Positions 1 to 7,497 of a DNA stretch of 32,816 nt are shown piece after piece. This DNA is from Streptococcus pseudopneumoniae. Its GTDB lineage: Bacteria > Bacillota > Bacilli > Lactobacillales > Streptococcaceae. Position 1 is the first letter of the stretch. The number at the start of each line of letters is the position of its first letter. The notes beneath the pieces are model-generated. The model saw nothing but the letters and a program-made list of their open reading frames with translations. It had not been told where the DNA came from and searched no databases. The DNA lies in NCBI RefSeq assembly GCF_001070715.1, contig NZ_JVRR01000008.1, forward strand, positions 1-32,816, read 5' to 3'. The position numbers and the translations under genes were made by a program.

Positions 1-45
1 CCTGCGGCTAGTTTCCTAGTTTGCTCTTTGATTTTCATTGAGTAT
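1..45 (+). repeat. BOX-type repeat end (boxC-like), cut by window edge
   Basis: The first 45 bases match, in reverse complement, the repeat at the right edge (32767-32811) with only two differences. The sequence resembles the boxC terminus of the pneumococcal BOX element as I remember it. The element would continue to the left outside the window, with its end at about position 45. An edge inside a dispersed repeat suggests that the assembly broke here. The family name is from memory; the match between the two edges is seen directly. Confidence 0.65.
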
Positions 46-59
46 AAAATTCATTTTAA

Positions 60-97
60 CAAAAAAGCGACATTTCTCCAATGACAGAAATGTCACT
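60..97 (-). terminator. Rho-independent terminator of the TprA-like regulator gene
   Basis: Perfect 9-bp arms GACATTTCT (69-77) and AGAAATGTC (86-94) with an 8-base loop. On the minus strand they are followed by a T-rich run (complement of 61-66). It lies just after the stop codon at 110. Confidence 0.8.
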
Positions 98-109
98 CCT
101 ATAAAGCAT

Positions 110-1030
110 TTAACAATACCTTTCTAAGTCTTCGCTCCATTCATTATCTAAACTAACGATTAACTTCTCATTGCCAAACATTCTTGCCATCATTTTTGCT
201 TCTTCATACTTTTGTTTTGCCGTATCATAATCAGTCTGAATATAATATTTCCATTCGACCATAAGTACAATCGGTTGCTTTTGAAAATCTCGTGTTTTCT
301 GCCCTATTTTATTTAAGGTCTCAACTGCTCTTTTAAAATAATGAAACAACCCCATAATTTCTATACAAGCTAAAGAAGCTAACAAGGAATCTCTAAGCAA
401 GTCCAAACAATCGAACTCTATCTTATCAACCTGAGAACTTAGTTTGTCATGAAAACAAAGAATGGTTTCATGCTCAGATTCTTTTATCTCACCCATATTT
501 AAACCATCCATTAACTGACAGTTGAAATACAGTCTCAGTTTCAACAAGTCCTCGGCTTTATATACATCTCTGGATAGTAAATCTTGAAGACTGTCCTCAA
601 TCACACTGCTTCCATATAAGGAATTACTAGTCATTCTCACTGCATCTATAGCTTGAAGACAATCCACTAGCACTTTCTCATCACGTGGCAAATCATCATA
701 AAAATTCTCAAAAATCTCATCGAAATATTCTTCCTTTTGTTCCTGCAACTCCTTGTCTCCGTAGTCAGGATGATGTAAAAGAAAGTACTTTAATTCTTGG
801 TAACGCTTCGGTAATTCCTTATAATCTGGCATCAAGACGTAGGACGGAATTTCTAGTCTATCTGCAATATATTCTAGTGTTTTTATCGTCGGGCGAAATT
901 CTCCTTTTTCGATTCTCACCAACTGACGCACTGATAATTCAGACTCATCCCCGCAAAAAACTGGACGACTAAGTCCTTTTTCTTCTCTTAAAAGTCGTAC
1001 TTTATCCCCTAACTCATTTATCTTGTTCAT
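110..1030 (-). CDS. XRE-family regulator, RRNPP/TprA-like quorum-sensing type
   Basis: Protein of 306 residues. Residues about 6-65 form a helix-turn-helix of the Cro/CI (XRE) type, with the stretch DESELSVRQLVRIEKGEF as recognition region. The rest is helical and rich in Leu, Tyr and acidic residues, as expected for TPR-like repeats that bind a signalling peptide. The N-terminus and overall plan resemble pneumococcal TprA and other PlcR/RRNPP regulators, which are controlled by a secreted and re-imported Phr-type peptide. The start ATG at 1030 has a GAGGGG site 3-8 bases upstream. The gene has its own promoter (1084-1112) and terminator (60-97), so it is monocistronic. No cognate peptide gene is visible in the 109 bases left of it; one could lie outside the window. 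The target genes are unknown. Family assignment is by resemblance, not search. Confidence 0.75.
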   Translation of the reverse strand: MNKINELGDKVRLLREEKGLSRPVFCGDESELSVRQLVRIEKGEFRPTIKTLEYIADRLEIPSYVLMPDYKELPKRYQELKYFLLHHPDYGDKELQEQKEEYFDEIFENFYDDLPRDEKVLVDCLQAIDAVRMTSNSLYGSSVIEDSLQDLLSRDVYKAEDLLKLRLYFNCQLMDGLNMGEIKESEHETILCFHDKLSSQVDKIEFDCLDLLRDSLLASLACIEIMGLFHYFKRAVETLNKIGQKTRDFQKQPIVLMVEWKYYIQTDYDTAKQKYEEAKMMARMFGNEKLIVSLDNEWSEDLERYC

Positions 1031-1083
1031 TTGCCCCTCGCACGATTATAAAAGATTTGATTTTCAAATAAATATATGCGATG

Positions 1084-1112
1084 ATTATACCATTTTTCAA
1101 ATAGAATTACAA
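1084..1112 (-). promoter_or_regulatory. Promoter of the TprA-like regulator gene
   Basis: On the minus strand: -35 TTGTAA (1107-1112), a 17-bp spacer, and an extended -10 TGG-TATAAT (hexamer at 1084-1089). The -35 touches the T-run of the adhE terminator, so terminator and promoter are fused back to front. Confidence 0.7.
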
Positions 1113-1138
1113 AAAAGAGACAGGAAATTCCTGCCTCT
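1111..1138 (-). terminator. Terminator of adhE
   Basis: Stem of 10 pairs, one of them G-U (1116-1125 with 1129-1138), a very short loop, and six T on the minus strand (complement of 1111-1116). It directly follows the adhE stop. Confidence 0.8.
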
Positions 1139-1151
1139 AGGCTGATAACAA

Positions 1152-3803
1152 TTATTTACGGCGTCCTGGTCTTTCTTTGTAACCATAGTAAGAATCTTCG
1201 ATGATTTCTTGCATGTGGTCAACCATTGGAAGGCGTGGGTTAGCTGGTGAACATTGATCTTCGTAAGCAAGGAAGGCCAATTCGCGTGAATGTTCTTTCC
1301 ATTCTTTTTCATCGATTCCTTGTGCTTTGAAGTTCATTTGGATACCTACGCGCTCACCAAGTTCGTAGACAGCTTTTGCGTAAGATTCCACACCTTCTTC
1401 TGGAGTAGAAGCTGGAAGGCCAAGCATGCGTGCGATATCTTGGTATTTTTCATCTGCACGGTAGTAGTTGTACTTAGGCCATGTTGCTGTCTTAGCTGGA
1501 CGTGTACCGTTGTAGCGGATGACGTATGGAAGCAAGATTGCATTTGTACGACCGTGGATTGTGTGGAATTGCGCACCAATCTTATGGGCCATTGAGTGAG
1601 AAATACCTAGGAAGGCATTAGCAAAGGCCATACCAGCGATTGTTGAAGCGTTATGCATTTTCTCACGTGAGTGGAAGTCTGCATTTTTAACTGAGCTTTC
1701 AAGATTTTCGAATACAAGCTTGATGGCTTGAAGTGCAAGACCGTCAGTGTAGTCGCTAGCCATTTGTGATACGTAGGCTTCAGTCGCGTGGGTCAATACG
1801 TCCATACCAGTGTCCGCAGCAACAAATCCAGGAACTGTCAATACTAAAGCAGGGTCTACAATTGCCACAGTTGGTGTCAATGAGTAGTCAGCGATTGGGT
1901 ATTTACGGTTATTTGCTTTATCAGAGATAACGGCAAATGGCGTCACCTCAGATCCTGTACCAGATGTAGTTGGGATCGCGATGAATTTAGTCTTCTTACC
2001 AAGCAATGGGAATTTGAAGGCACGTTTACGGATATCCATGAATTTTTGTACAAGGTCACGGAAGTCCACTTCTGGTTGTTCGTAGAAGAGCCACATTACT
2101 TTAGCAGCATCCATTGGAGATCCACCACCGAGAGCGATGATTGTATCTGGTTTGAAGGCACGCATAATCTCAGTACCACGATTTACAGTTGTGATATCTG
2201 GATCTGGTTCTACATCAGCAAAGATTTGGTAAACAACCTTATTGCGACGAAGGTCAAGTTGCTCGATGATACGATCAAGGAAACCAAGCTCTACCATGGC
2301 ATGGTCAGTAACGATCATGACACGTTCAACGTCACGACACTTTTGAAGGTATTGAATTGAATCACGTTCAAAGTATGTTTTTGAAGGAAGTTTCATCCAT
2401 TGCATGTTATTTCTCCGTCTTCCGACTTTTTTGATATTCAAGAGGTTAATGGCACTAACGTTATCCCCAACTGAGTTGCGTCCGTAAGAACCACATCCAA
2501 GTGTCAATGATGGCAAGAAGGCATTGTAAACATCCCCGATACCACCGAAAGTAGAAGGCGAGTTACAGATAACACGAATAGCTTTAACAGCTTTACCAAA
2601 TTCTTTAGTCAATTCTTCGTCAGCTGTGTGGATAGCTGCTGAGTGTCCAAGACCGTTAAATTCAACCATTTGACGAGCCTTAGTAATACCATCTTCACGG
2701 CTTTCAGATTTCAAAACTGCGATAACTGGTGACAATTTTTCACGAGTCAATGGCTCATTTTCACCAACTTCTTTACATTCAGCAGCAAGAATGTTTGTTC
2801 CTTCTGGAACTGTAAATCCTGCTTGTTCTGCAATCCAAGTTGCTGGTTTACCAACGATGTCAGCGTTCAATTTCGCACCAGCACAATTTTTGCTGTTTGC
2901 TTTCACGCCAAAGCAGAATTCTTCAAGAAGTGCTTTTTCTTTTTTGTTTACAAAATAAGTGTGATATGATTTGAACTCTGCTACAAATTCATCGTAAATT
3001 TCTTTATCAATGATAACCGCTTGCTCTGAGGCACAGACCATACCGTTATCAAATGATTTAGACATGACGATATCGTGTGCTGCTTGACGAATATTTGCTG
3101 ATTTTTCAACATAAGCTGGAACGTTTCCGGCACCTACCCCAAGAGCTGGTTTACCACATGAGTAAGCAGCCTTAACCATGGCATTCCCACCTGTTGCAAG
3201 GATTGTTGCAATACCTTCGTGGTTCATAAGGGCACTAGTTGCTTCCATAGATGGTTCAGTGATCCATTGTACACAGTTTTCAGGAGCACCAGCTGCGATA
3301 GCTGCATCGCGGACGATACGCGCTGCATGAGCAGATGATTCTTGTGCTGATGGGTGGAAGGCAAAGACGATTGGGTTACGTGTCTTCAATGAAATCAATG
3401 ATTTGAAGATTGCTGTTGATGTTGGGTTTGTTGTAGGAGTAATACCACAGACAACACCGACCGGTTCAGCAATAAGAGTCAATCCTGTTACATCGTCTTC
3501 TTCGATAACGCCAACTGTCTTAGTGTGGCGCATGTTGTTTACTACGTGTTCACAAGCAAACAAGTTCTTAGTTGCTTTATCTTCAAATACACCACGTCCT
3601 GTTTCTTCAAAGGCATGTAAAGCCAATTCTCCGTGGGCATCCAAAGCTGCTACTGATGCTTTGGCAACGATGTAGTCAACCTGCTCTTGATCCAACTTAC
3701 GCATTTCTTCAAGAGCAACTAGAGCTTTTTGCACCAATCCATCGACATGCTTTTCAGCAGCGAGTTTCTTTTCCTCTGGTGTCACAGTTTTTTTATCAGC
3801 CAT
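1152..3803 (-). CDS. adhE: Bifunctional acetaldehyde-CoA / alcohol dehydrogenase AdhE
   Basis: This 883-residue cytosolic fusion enzyme reduces acetyl-CoA to acetaldehyde and then to ethanol with NADH, and so regenerates NAD during fermentation. Residues 1-440 are an aldehyde dehydrogenase domain with the catalytic cysteine in NGMVCASE (C257). Residues about 450-883 are an iron-dependent alcohol dehydrogenase with GGGSPMDAAK and the metal-site region GMDVLTHATEAY plus HSMAHKIGAQFHTIHG. AdhE of this family usually assembles into spirosome filaments. An upstream ATG at 3824 is in frame, but the ATG at 3803 has GGAGG at good spacing and gives MADKK, so I chose 3803. It is monocistronic. A Rex-like operator overlaps its -35, which fits redox control. 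Nothing is missing or broken. Confidence 0.95.
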   Translation of the reverse strand: MADKKTVTPEEKKLAAEKHVDGLVQKALVALEEMRKLDQEQVDYIVAKASVAALDAHGELALHAFEETGRGVFEDKATKNLFACEHVVNNMRHTKTVGVIEEDDVTGLTLIAEPVGVVCGITPTTNPTSTAIFKSLISLKTRNPIVFAFHPSAQESSAHAARIVRDAAIAAGAPENCVQWITEPSMEATSALMNHEGIATILATGGNAMVKAAYSCGKPALGVGAGNVPAYVEKSANIRQAAHDIVMSKSFDNGMVCASEQAVIIDKEIYDEFVAEFKSYHTYFVNKKEKALLEEFCFGVKANSKNCAGAKLNADIVGKPATWIAEQAGFTVPEGTNILAAECKEVGENEPLTREKLSPVIAVLKSESREDGITKARQMVEFNGLGHSAAIHTADEELTKEFGKAVKAIRVICNSPSTFGGIGDVYNAFLPSLTLGCGSYGRNSVGDNVSAINLLNIKKVGRRRNNMQWMKLPSKTYFERDSIQYLQKCRDVERVMIVTDHAMVELGFLDRIIEQLDLRRNKVVYQIFADVEPDPDITTVNRGTEIMRAFKPDTIIALGGGSPMDAAKVMWLFYEQPEVDFRDLVQKFMDIRKRAFKFPLLGKKTKFIAIPTTSGTGSEVTPFAVISDKANNRKYPIADYSLTPTVAIVDPALVLTVPGFVAADTGMDVLTHATEAYVSQMASDYTDGLALQAIKLVFENLESSVKNADFHSREKMHNASTIAGMAFANAFLGISHSMAHKIGAQFHTIHGRTNAILLPYVIRYNGTRPAKTATWPKYNYYRADEKYQDIARMLGLPASTPEEGVESYAKAVYELGERVGIQMNFKAQGIDEKEWKEHSRELAFLAYEDQCSPANPRLPMVDHMQEIIEDSYYGYKERPGRRK

Positions 3804-3859
3804 ATTTTCCTCCATAGCTTTCAAGGATTGTTATCCTTTGTTAATTTTTTCACAAGTTT

Positions 3860-3888
3860 ATTATAACGTATTATTTCAACTTTGTAAA
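3860..3888 (-). promoter_or_regulatory. Promoter of adhE
   Basis: On the minus strand: -35 TTTACA (3883-3888), a 17-bp spacer, and -10 TATAAT (3860-3865). The predicted start site is near 3853, giving a leader of about 50 bases. Confidence 0.75.
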
Positions 3889-3899
3889 CAGTTTCATAA
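3882..3899 (-). promoter_or_regulatory. Candidate Rex operator on the adhE -35
   Basis: The 18-mer TTGTAAACAGTTTCATAA matches the Rex consensus TTGTGAA-N4-TTCACAA at 12 of 14 defined bases with the right spacing. It covers the adhE -35. Rex is the NADH/NAD-sensing repressor of fermentation genes in Firmicutes. Binding itself is inferred. Confidence 0.6.
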
Positions 3900-4053
3900 A
3901 CATTTCACAAAGAATTTTTAGCACCTTGTGAAATGTTTGTTATTTTCTTTTCTTAGCAAGCTTTTTCTTTAAAGTTTGTGAAATTTATTTCAAATATTTT
4001 TTTATTTCACAAACTTGCTTGGAAGAGGAGCTTGGAAAGAAAGGGATTTACAG

Positions 4054-4065
4054 GTAAGCGCTTAC
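4054..4065. promoter_or_regulatory. Perfect palindrome GTAAGCGCTTAC, cre-like
   Basis: The 12-base perfect palindrome matches the core of a CcpA-binding cre site (TGTAAGCGCTTACA), but the outer T and A are not present. It lies about 190 bases upstream of the adhE promoter and downstream of the MORN gene, an unusual distance. Confidence 0.4.
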
Positions 4066-4083
4066 TTAAACATTCTAACAATA

Positions 4084-4101
4084 CCTCCTTTGATAAGGAG
4101 G
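4084..4101. terminator. Hairpin after the MORN gene, weak terminator
   Basis: Perfect 7-bp stem CCTCCTT/AAGGAGG with a TGAT loop, right after the stop at 4104. On the minus strand the following run is only TATTGTT; the better T-run is on the plus strand. It is probably a leaky terminator for the phosphatase/MORN pair. Confidence 0.4.
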
Positions 4102-4103
4102 CT

Positions 4104-4514
4104 TTATTTTTGTTGAAAAACGCCTTGTTTAAAAGTTCCTTCATAAACGACTTCTTGTTCTGTTGTTAGTTTTCCTTTTCCTTCAGCCTGACCATTTACA
4201 AAATCACCTTCGTAGGTCCAGCCTTCTTTGGATTGAAAGGTACCTTTTCCGTTGAAGGCTCCATTGTTGAAGCCACCTGTATATTGGTCTCCATTTTGGA
4301 AAGTAATGGTACCTTGCCCATTCATTTTACCACGTACAAGACTGCCGTCGTAAACAATCGTTCCATTATCAAGCTTTAGAACACCTTTCCCGGGAATATT
4401 TAGAAAAAAGACGAGTACAGCACAAAAAACAATGGTAACTACTGCTAAAATCTCTAAACGTGGACGAGTCAGATAGACACGATACTTGTCGTAAAAATTC
4501 TTAAGATTTTCCAT
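4104..4514 (-). CDS. Single-pass membrane protein with MORN repeats
   Basis: Protein of 136 residues. After a basic cytoplasmic start, one hydrophobic segment (about residues 20-40) anchors it. The rest carries tandem MORN-type repeats of the form (Y)xGxxxxGxxxGxGxxxxxxG, for example GDQYTGGFNNGAFNGKGTF and GWTYEGDFVNGQAEGKGKL, with shorter flanking ones. MORN repeats form small beta-hairpin arrays that in other proteins bind lipids or partner proteins; the function here is unknown. A GTG at 4520 is in frame, but GGAGAG is well placed for the ATG at 4514. The start overlaps the end of the phosphatase gene by 14 bases, so the two are probably translationally coupled and may act together at the membrane. 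Confidence 0.8.
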   Translation of the reverse strand: MENLKNFYDKYRVYLTRPRLEILAVVTIVFCAVLVFFLNIPGKGVLKLDNGTIVYDGSLVRGKMNGQGTITFQNGDQYTGGFNNGAFNGKGTFQSKEGWTYEGDFVNGQAEGKGKLTTEQEVVYEGTFKQGVFQQK

Positions 4515-4944
4515 CTTCACTCTCCTTTTCTAAACGTTCTAGCCAAGTTTGACAACCCTCTTGAACACGTCGATAGGTTTCCTCAAAATCTCCTGTATAC
4601 CAAGGGTCTGGAACACTTTCTGATGCGAATGAGTAAATCTTATCTTGACAGTCTGCTGGACACATCTGACGTAAGTCAGAAACATTTGAAGCGTCCATGC
4701 CGATAATATAATCAAAGGCTTCAAAATCTTCCTTACTAATCTGAAGCGATGTTTTGCCTTTGTCATAAGGAATATCATACTCTTGAAAAACCCCCTGAGT
4801 TCCCTTATGAATCGGATTGCCATGTTCCCAAGAGGAAGTAGCTCGACTTTGGATTTCATAATTATCTGTCATTGATTTCATCACAAACTCGGCCATAGGG
4901 CTACGGCAAATATTCCCCAGACAGACAAAGACTAATTTTTTCAT
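4501..4944 (-). CDS. Low-molecular-weight protein-tyrosine phosphatase
   Basis: Protein of 147 residues with the low-molecular-weight phosphatase signature CLGNICRS (C8 nucleophile, R14) at the N-terminus. The general-acid aspartate lies in VPDPWYTGDFEETY. It would remove phosphate from phosphotyrosine through a cysteinyl-phosphate intermediate in the cytosol. In streptococci such enzymes can oppose capsule or cell-division kinases, but the substrate here is not shown by the sequence. The start ATG at 4944 has AGGAA a few bases upstream. Its stop lies inside the next gene, a MORN membrane protein. The length and catalytic residues are normal for the family. Confidence 0.9.
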   Translation of the reverse strand: MKKLVFVCLGNICRSPMAEFVMKSMTDNYEIQSRATSSWEHGNPIHKGTQGVFQEYDIPYDKGKTSLQISKEDFEAFDYIIGMDASNVSDLRQMCPADCQDKIYSFASESVPDPWYTGDFEETYRRVQEGCQTWLERLEKESEDGKS

Positions 4945-4964
4945 CCCATTTCCTTTCTTTTATA

Positions 4965-4989
4965 GAAAAACGGGAGTTCGTAATCCCGT
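4965..4989 (-). terminator. Terminator between yajC and the phosphatase gene
   Basis: Stem ACGGGA (4970-4975) with TCCCGT (4984-4989), followed on the minus strand by five T (complement of 4965-4969). It closes the yajC unit; some read-through into the phosphatase gene is possible because no clear promoter follows. Confidence 0.7.
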
Positions 4990-4990
4990 C

Positions 4991-5290
4991 TTATTTTTCA
5001 ATTGCGCCTTCTAATGAAGCTGTTTCTTTCAGCGGTAATACTGTCTTGATAGCAGCTAGTTCAAAAGTCAAGTAAACCCCATCTACGTCAAGAACTATTG
5101 TTCCCTTCTCCGTATCTACTTCATCGACTGTTCCATAAAGTCCACCGATTGTAATCACTTCATAGCCTTTTTGTAGTTTATTTAAGCTTTCCATACGTTT
5201 TTGTGCTTGTTTCTTTTGAGAGCGTTGCGTAAAGAACATCAAGCCCACCATAGCCACAAGAATGATTAAAAATGTATATTGTGATTCCAT
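4991..5290 (-). CDS. yajC: Preprotein translocase accessory subunit YajC
   Basis: Small 99-residue membrane protein with one N-terminal hydrophobic segment (residues 5-21), a basic patch (QRSQKKQAQKRM), and the typical YajC core with LQKGYEVITIGGLYGTV and a following beta-rich part. YajC associates with SecDF and the Sec translocon; it is not essential in most bacteria. The start ATG at 5290 has GGAGA upstream. The promoter (5321-5349) and terminator (4965-4989) make it a single-gene unit. Confidence 0.92.
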   Translation of the reverse strand: MESQYTFLIILVAMVGLMFFTQRSQKKQAQKRMESLNKLQKGYEVITIGGLYGTVDEVDTEKGTIVLDVDGVYLTFELAAIKTVLPLKETASLEGAIEK

Positions 5291-5320
5291 TATATTCTCC
5301 TTTGTCTTTTACATAGGACT

Positions 5321-5349
5321 ACTATATCAAATTTCAGCTACTTTTACAA
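5321..5349 (-). promoter_or_regulatory. Promoter of yajC
   Basis: On the minus strand: -35 TTGTAA (5344-5349), a 17-bp spacer, and an extended -10 TGA-TATAGT (hexamer 5321-5326). Confidence 0.7.
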
Positions 5350-5374
5350 GATTGTACCTTGCTTTTCTAGTAAG

Positions 5375-5399
5375 AAAAAACCAGAGCTTGCGCCCTGAT
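5375..5399 (-). terminator. Terminator of transketolase gene
   Basis: GC-rich stem (CCAGAGC with GCCCTGA, one wobble) around a TTGC loop. On the minus strand it is followed by six T (complement of 5375-5380). Confidence 0.75.
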
Positions 5400-5407
5400 T
5401 TTTAGAA

Positions 5408-7384
5408 TTATTTCAAGTTTTGAACGACTTTTACAAGATTTTCGACAGTAAAGCCATACTCTGCTAAGACTTTTGGTGCTGGGGCAGAGGCTCCGAAGGT
5501 ATCAATACCGAGAACAGCACCATCTAGACCAACATATTTGTACCAGTTTTGAGTTGCACCCATTTCGACTGCAACACGACGGCGAACTGCATTTGGAAGA
5601 ATTTCTTCCTTGTATGCTGCATCTTGTTTATCAAAAACATCTGTAGATGGCATGCTGACTACACGGACTTTTTCGCCTTGACTAGCCAATTCTTTAGCAG
5701 CTGTGACAGCAAGATTGACCTCTGAACCTGTCGCAATCAAGATAGTATCAAAATCTGCTGCATTTTCATAGACAACATAAGCACCTTTAGCAACCTTGTC
5801 GAAGTCTGTTCCTTCTTCAACAGTCAAGTTTTGACGTGTCAAGACAAGGGCAGTTGGTGTTTTCTCACTTGTCACTGCAAGGTACCAAGCTGCTTGCGTT
5901 TCACGCGCATCTGCTGGACGGAAAACGTTTAGATTTGGCATGGCACGAAGACCTGCCAAGTGTTCAACTGGTTCGTGCGTTGGACCATCTTCCCCAACCG
6001 CAATAGAATCGTGAGTAAAGACATAAGTCACAGGAAGTCCTTGTAAGGCTGACAAACGTACAGCTGCCTTCACATAGTCAGAGAAGACGAAGAAAGTTCC
6101 ACCGTATACACGAAGTCCACCGTGAAGGGCCATCCCGTTCAAGATCGTTCCCATTGCAAATTCACGAACACCAAACTGAATGTTACGGTTCAAGCGATTG
6201 GAATCGTCTTGAAGTCCGTCAGTCTTGATATAAGTCATGTTTGAGTGAGCTAAGTCAGCTGATCCACCCAAGAAGGTTGGCAACTTAGCAGCTACAACGT
6301 TCAAAGCATCTTGGCTTGAATTACGAGTTGCTTGAGAGAAGCCATTTTCTAATGCTGGGAAGTCTGCTGGAGTCACTTCAACTGGATCACGTCCATCAAT
6401 AATAGCTTCGACTTCTGCTGCAAGTTCTGGATGCGCTTCTTTATAATCAGCAACTAGCTTTGTCCAAGTTTCATAAGCTGATGCGCCACGGTCTGCAACA
6501 TGTTCTTTGAAATCAGCATAAACTTGTTCTGGAACTTCAAATGGTTCGTAGTCCCAACCAAGGGCTTGACGAGTTGCTGCAGTTTCATCTGCTCCAAGAG
6601 GGGCACCGTGTACAGCATTGGTTCCTTGTTTATTTGGAGAACCATATCCAATAACAGTCTTCACTTCAATCAAAGATGGTTTGCCTGAAGCTTTAGCTGT
6701 TTCGATAGCAGCATGGATTGCTTCTAAATCTGTTCCATCTTCAACCAAGGCAGTATGCCAACCGTAGGCATTGTAACGGCCACGAACACTTTCTGTAAAG
6801 GAATCCTTTGTCTCACCATCCAAGTTGATGTCATTTGAATCATAAAGAACAACCAACTTGTCTAGTTTTTGCAAGCCTGCGTATGAAGCTGCCTCGCTTG
6901 AGACACCTTCCATCAAATCTCCGTCTCCACAGATAACATAAGTATAGTGGTCAAAGATATTGTAGCCTTCGCGATTATATTTGGCTGCCAAGAAACGTTC
7001 TGCTTGGGCAAAACCAGTGGCAGTTGAAATCCCTTGTCCTAGAGGACCTGTCGTAGCATCAATTCCGGCTGTATGGCCAAATTCTGGGTGACCTGGTGTT
7101 TTTGAACCCCATTGGCGGAAGCTCTTGATCTCATCCATGCTGACATCTTCAAAACCAGAAAGGTGAAGAAGAGCATAAAGAAGCATTGAACCATGACCAG
7201 CTGAAAGAATAAAGCGGTCACGGTTAATCCAGTTTGGTTGAGCTGGATTGATACGAAGTTGTTTTGTAAAGAGGCTGTAAGCCATCGGAGCTGCTCCCAT
7301 AACCACACCTGGGTGACCTGAGTTGGCTTTGTTGATAGCGTCAATACCTAGGAAACGAATTGCATTAACAGATAGATTTGACAT
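5408..7384 (-). CDS. tkt: Transketolase
   Basis: Protein of 658 residues, full length. It transfers two-carbon units between sugar phosphates (xylulose 5-phosphate donor) in the pentose phosphate pathway, using thiamine diphosphate and a divalent metal. Visible motifs are NSGHPG near residue 23, GHGS near 63, the thiamine-binding GDGDLMEG at 153-160 with NDINLDGET after it, and the central pyrimidine domain with [12 protein letters not shown]. In pneumococcus this locus was historically called recP. The start ATG at 7384 has AAAGGAA upstream. It sits next to the ascorbate genes, whose pathway ends at D-xylulose 5-phosphate, a transketolase substrate, but it has its own promoter and terminator. 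Confidence 0.95.
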   Translation of the reverse strand: MSNLSVNAIRFLGIDAINKANSGHPGVVMGAAPMAYSLFTKQLRINPAQPNWINRDRFILSAGHGSMLLYALLHLSGFEDVSMDEIKSFRQWGSKTPGHPEFGHTAGIDATTGPLGQGISTATGFAQAERFLAAKYNREGYNIFDHYTYVICGDGDLMEGVSSEAASYAGLQKLDKLVVLYDSNDINLDGETKDSFTESVRGRYNAYGWHTALVEDGTDLEAIHAAIETAKASGKPSLIEVKTVIGYGSPNKQGTNAVHGAPLGADETAATRQALGWDYEPFEVPEQVYADFKEHVADRGASAYETWTKLVADYKEAHPELAAEVEAIIDGRDPVEVTPADFPALENGFSQATRNSSQDALNVVAAKLPTFLGGSADLAHSNMTYIKTDGLQDDSNRLNRNIQFGVREFAMGTILNGMALHGGLRVYGGTFFVFSDYVKAAVRLSALQGLPVTYVFTHDSIAVGEDGPTHEPVEHLAGLRAMPNLNVFRPADARETQAAWYLAVTSEKTPTALVLTRQNLTVEEGTDFDKVAKGAYVVYENAADFDTILIATGSEVNLAVTAAKELASQGEKVRVVSMPSTDVFDKQDAAYKEEILPNAVRRRVAVEMGATQNWYKYVGLDGAVLGIDTFGASAPAPKVLAEYGFTVENLVKVVQNLK

Positions 7385-7436
7385 AGAATTTCCTTTCTAT
7401 TTGAGGTGATTATTGAATCACACATTCTATTTTACT

Positions 7437-7465
7437 ATTATATGAAAATTATCCGTATCATGCAA
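7437..7465 (-). promoter_or_regulatory. Promoter of transketolase gene
   Basis: On the minus strand: -35 TTGCAT (7460-7465), a 17-bp spacer, and -10 TATAAT (7437-7442). The -35 lies exactly in the loop of the inverted repeat at 7449-7476. Confidence 0.65.
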
Positions 7466-7476
7466 CATACGGATAA
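7449..7476. terminator. 10-bp perfect inverted repeat: ulaG terminator or tkt operator
   Basis: Arms TTATCCGTAT (7449-7458) and ATACGGATAA (7467-7476) with an 8-base loop, 21 bases after the ulaG stop. The T-run after it on the minus strand is short (TTTT), so termination may be partial. It also brackets the tkt -35, so an operator role is possible. Confidence 0.5.
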
Positions 7477-7497
7477 CCTCCAAAGAATATTTTTATA

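Larger units (their letters stand above)
3847..4016. promoter_or_regulatory. Cluster of TTGTGAA/TTCACAA half-sites upstream of adhE
   Basis: Five exact half-sites lie around the adhE promoter: near 3849, 3904, 3926, 3976 and 4006. Two pairs form perfect inverted repeats. CATTTCACAA (3901-3910) pairs with TTGTGAAATG (3926-3935). AAGTTTGTGAAAT (3972-3984) pairs with ATTTCACAAACTT (4004-4016). The arms are 15 and 19 bases apart, wider than a canonical Rex site. This fills most of the roughly 300-base gap between adhE and the MORN gene; no small gene is evident there. Confidence 0.55.

Noticed and set aside
1..109. Phr-type peptide gene beside the TprA-like regulator
   Set aside because: The only short frame (ATG near 81) has seven codons and lies in the terminator hairpin.
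685..972. Plus-strand open frame inside the TprA-like regulator gene
   Set aside because: Entirely antisense to a well-supported gene, no ribosome binding site, no protein-like composition.
3803..3824. Longer adhE starting at 3824
   Set aside because: The ATG at 3803 has the GGAGG at the right distance and gives the usual 883-residue protein.
4539..4859. 106-codon minus-strand frame within the phosphatase gene
   Set aside because: Out-of-frame shadow of a gene with an intact catalytic motif.
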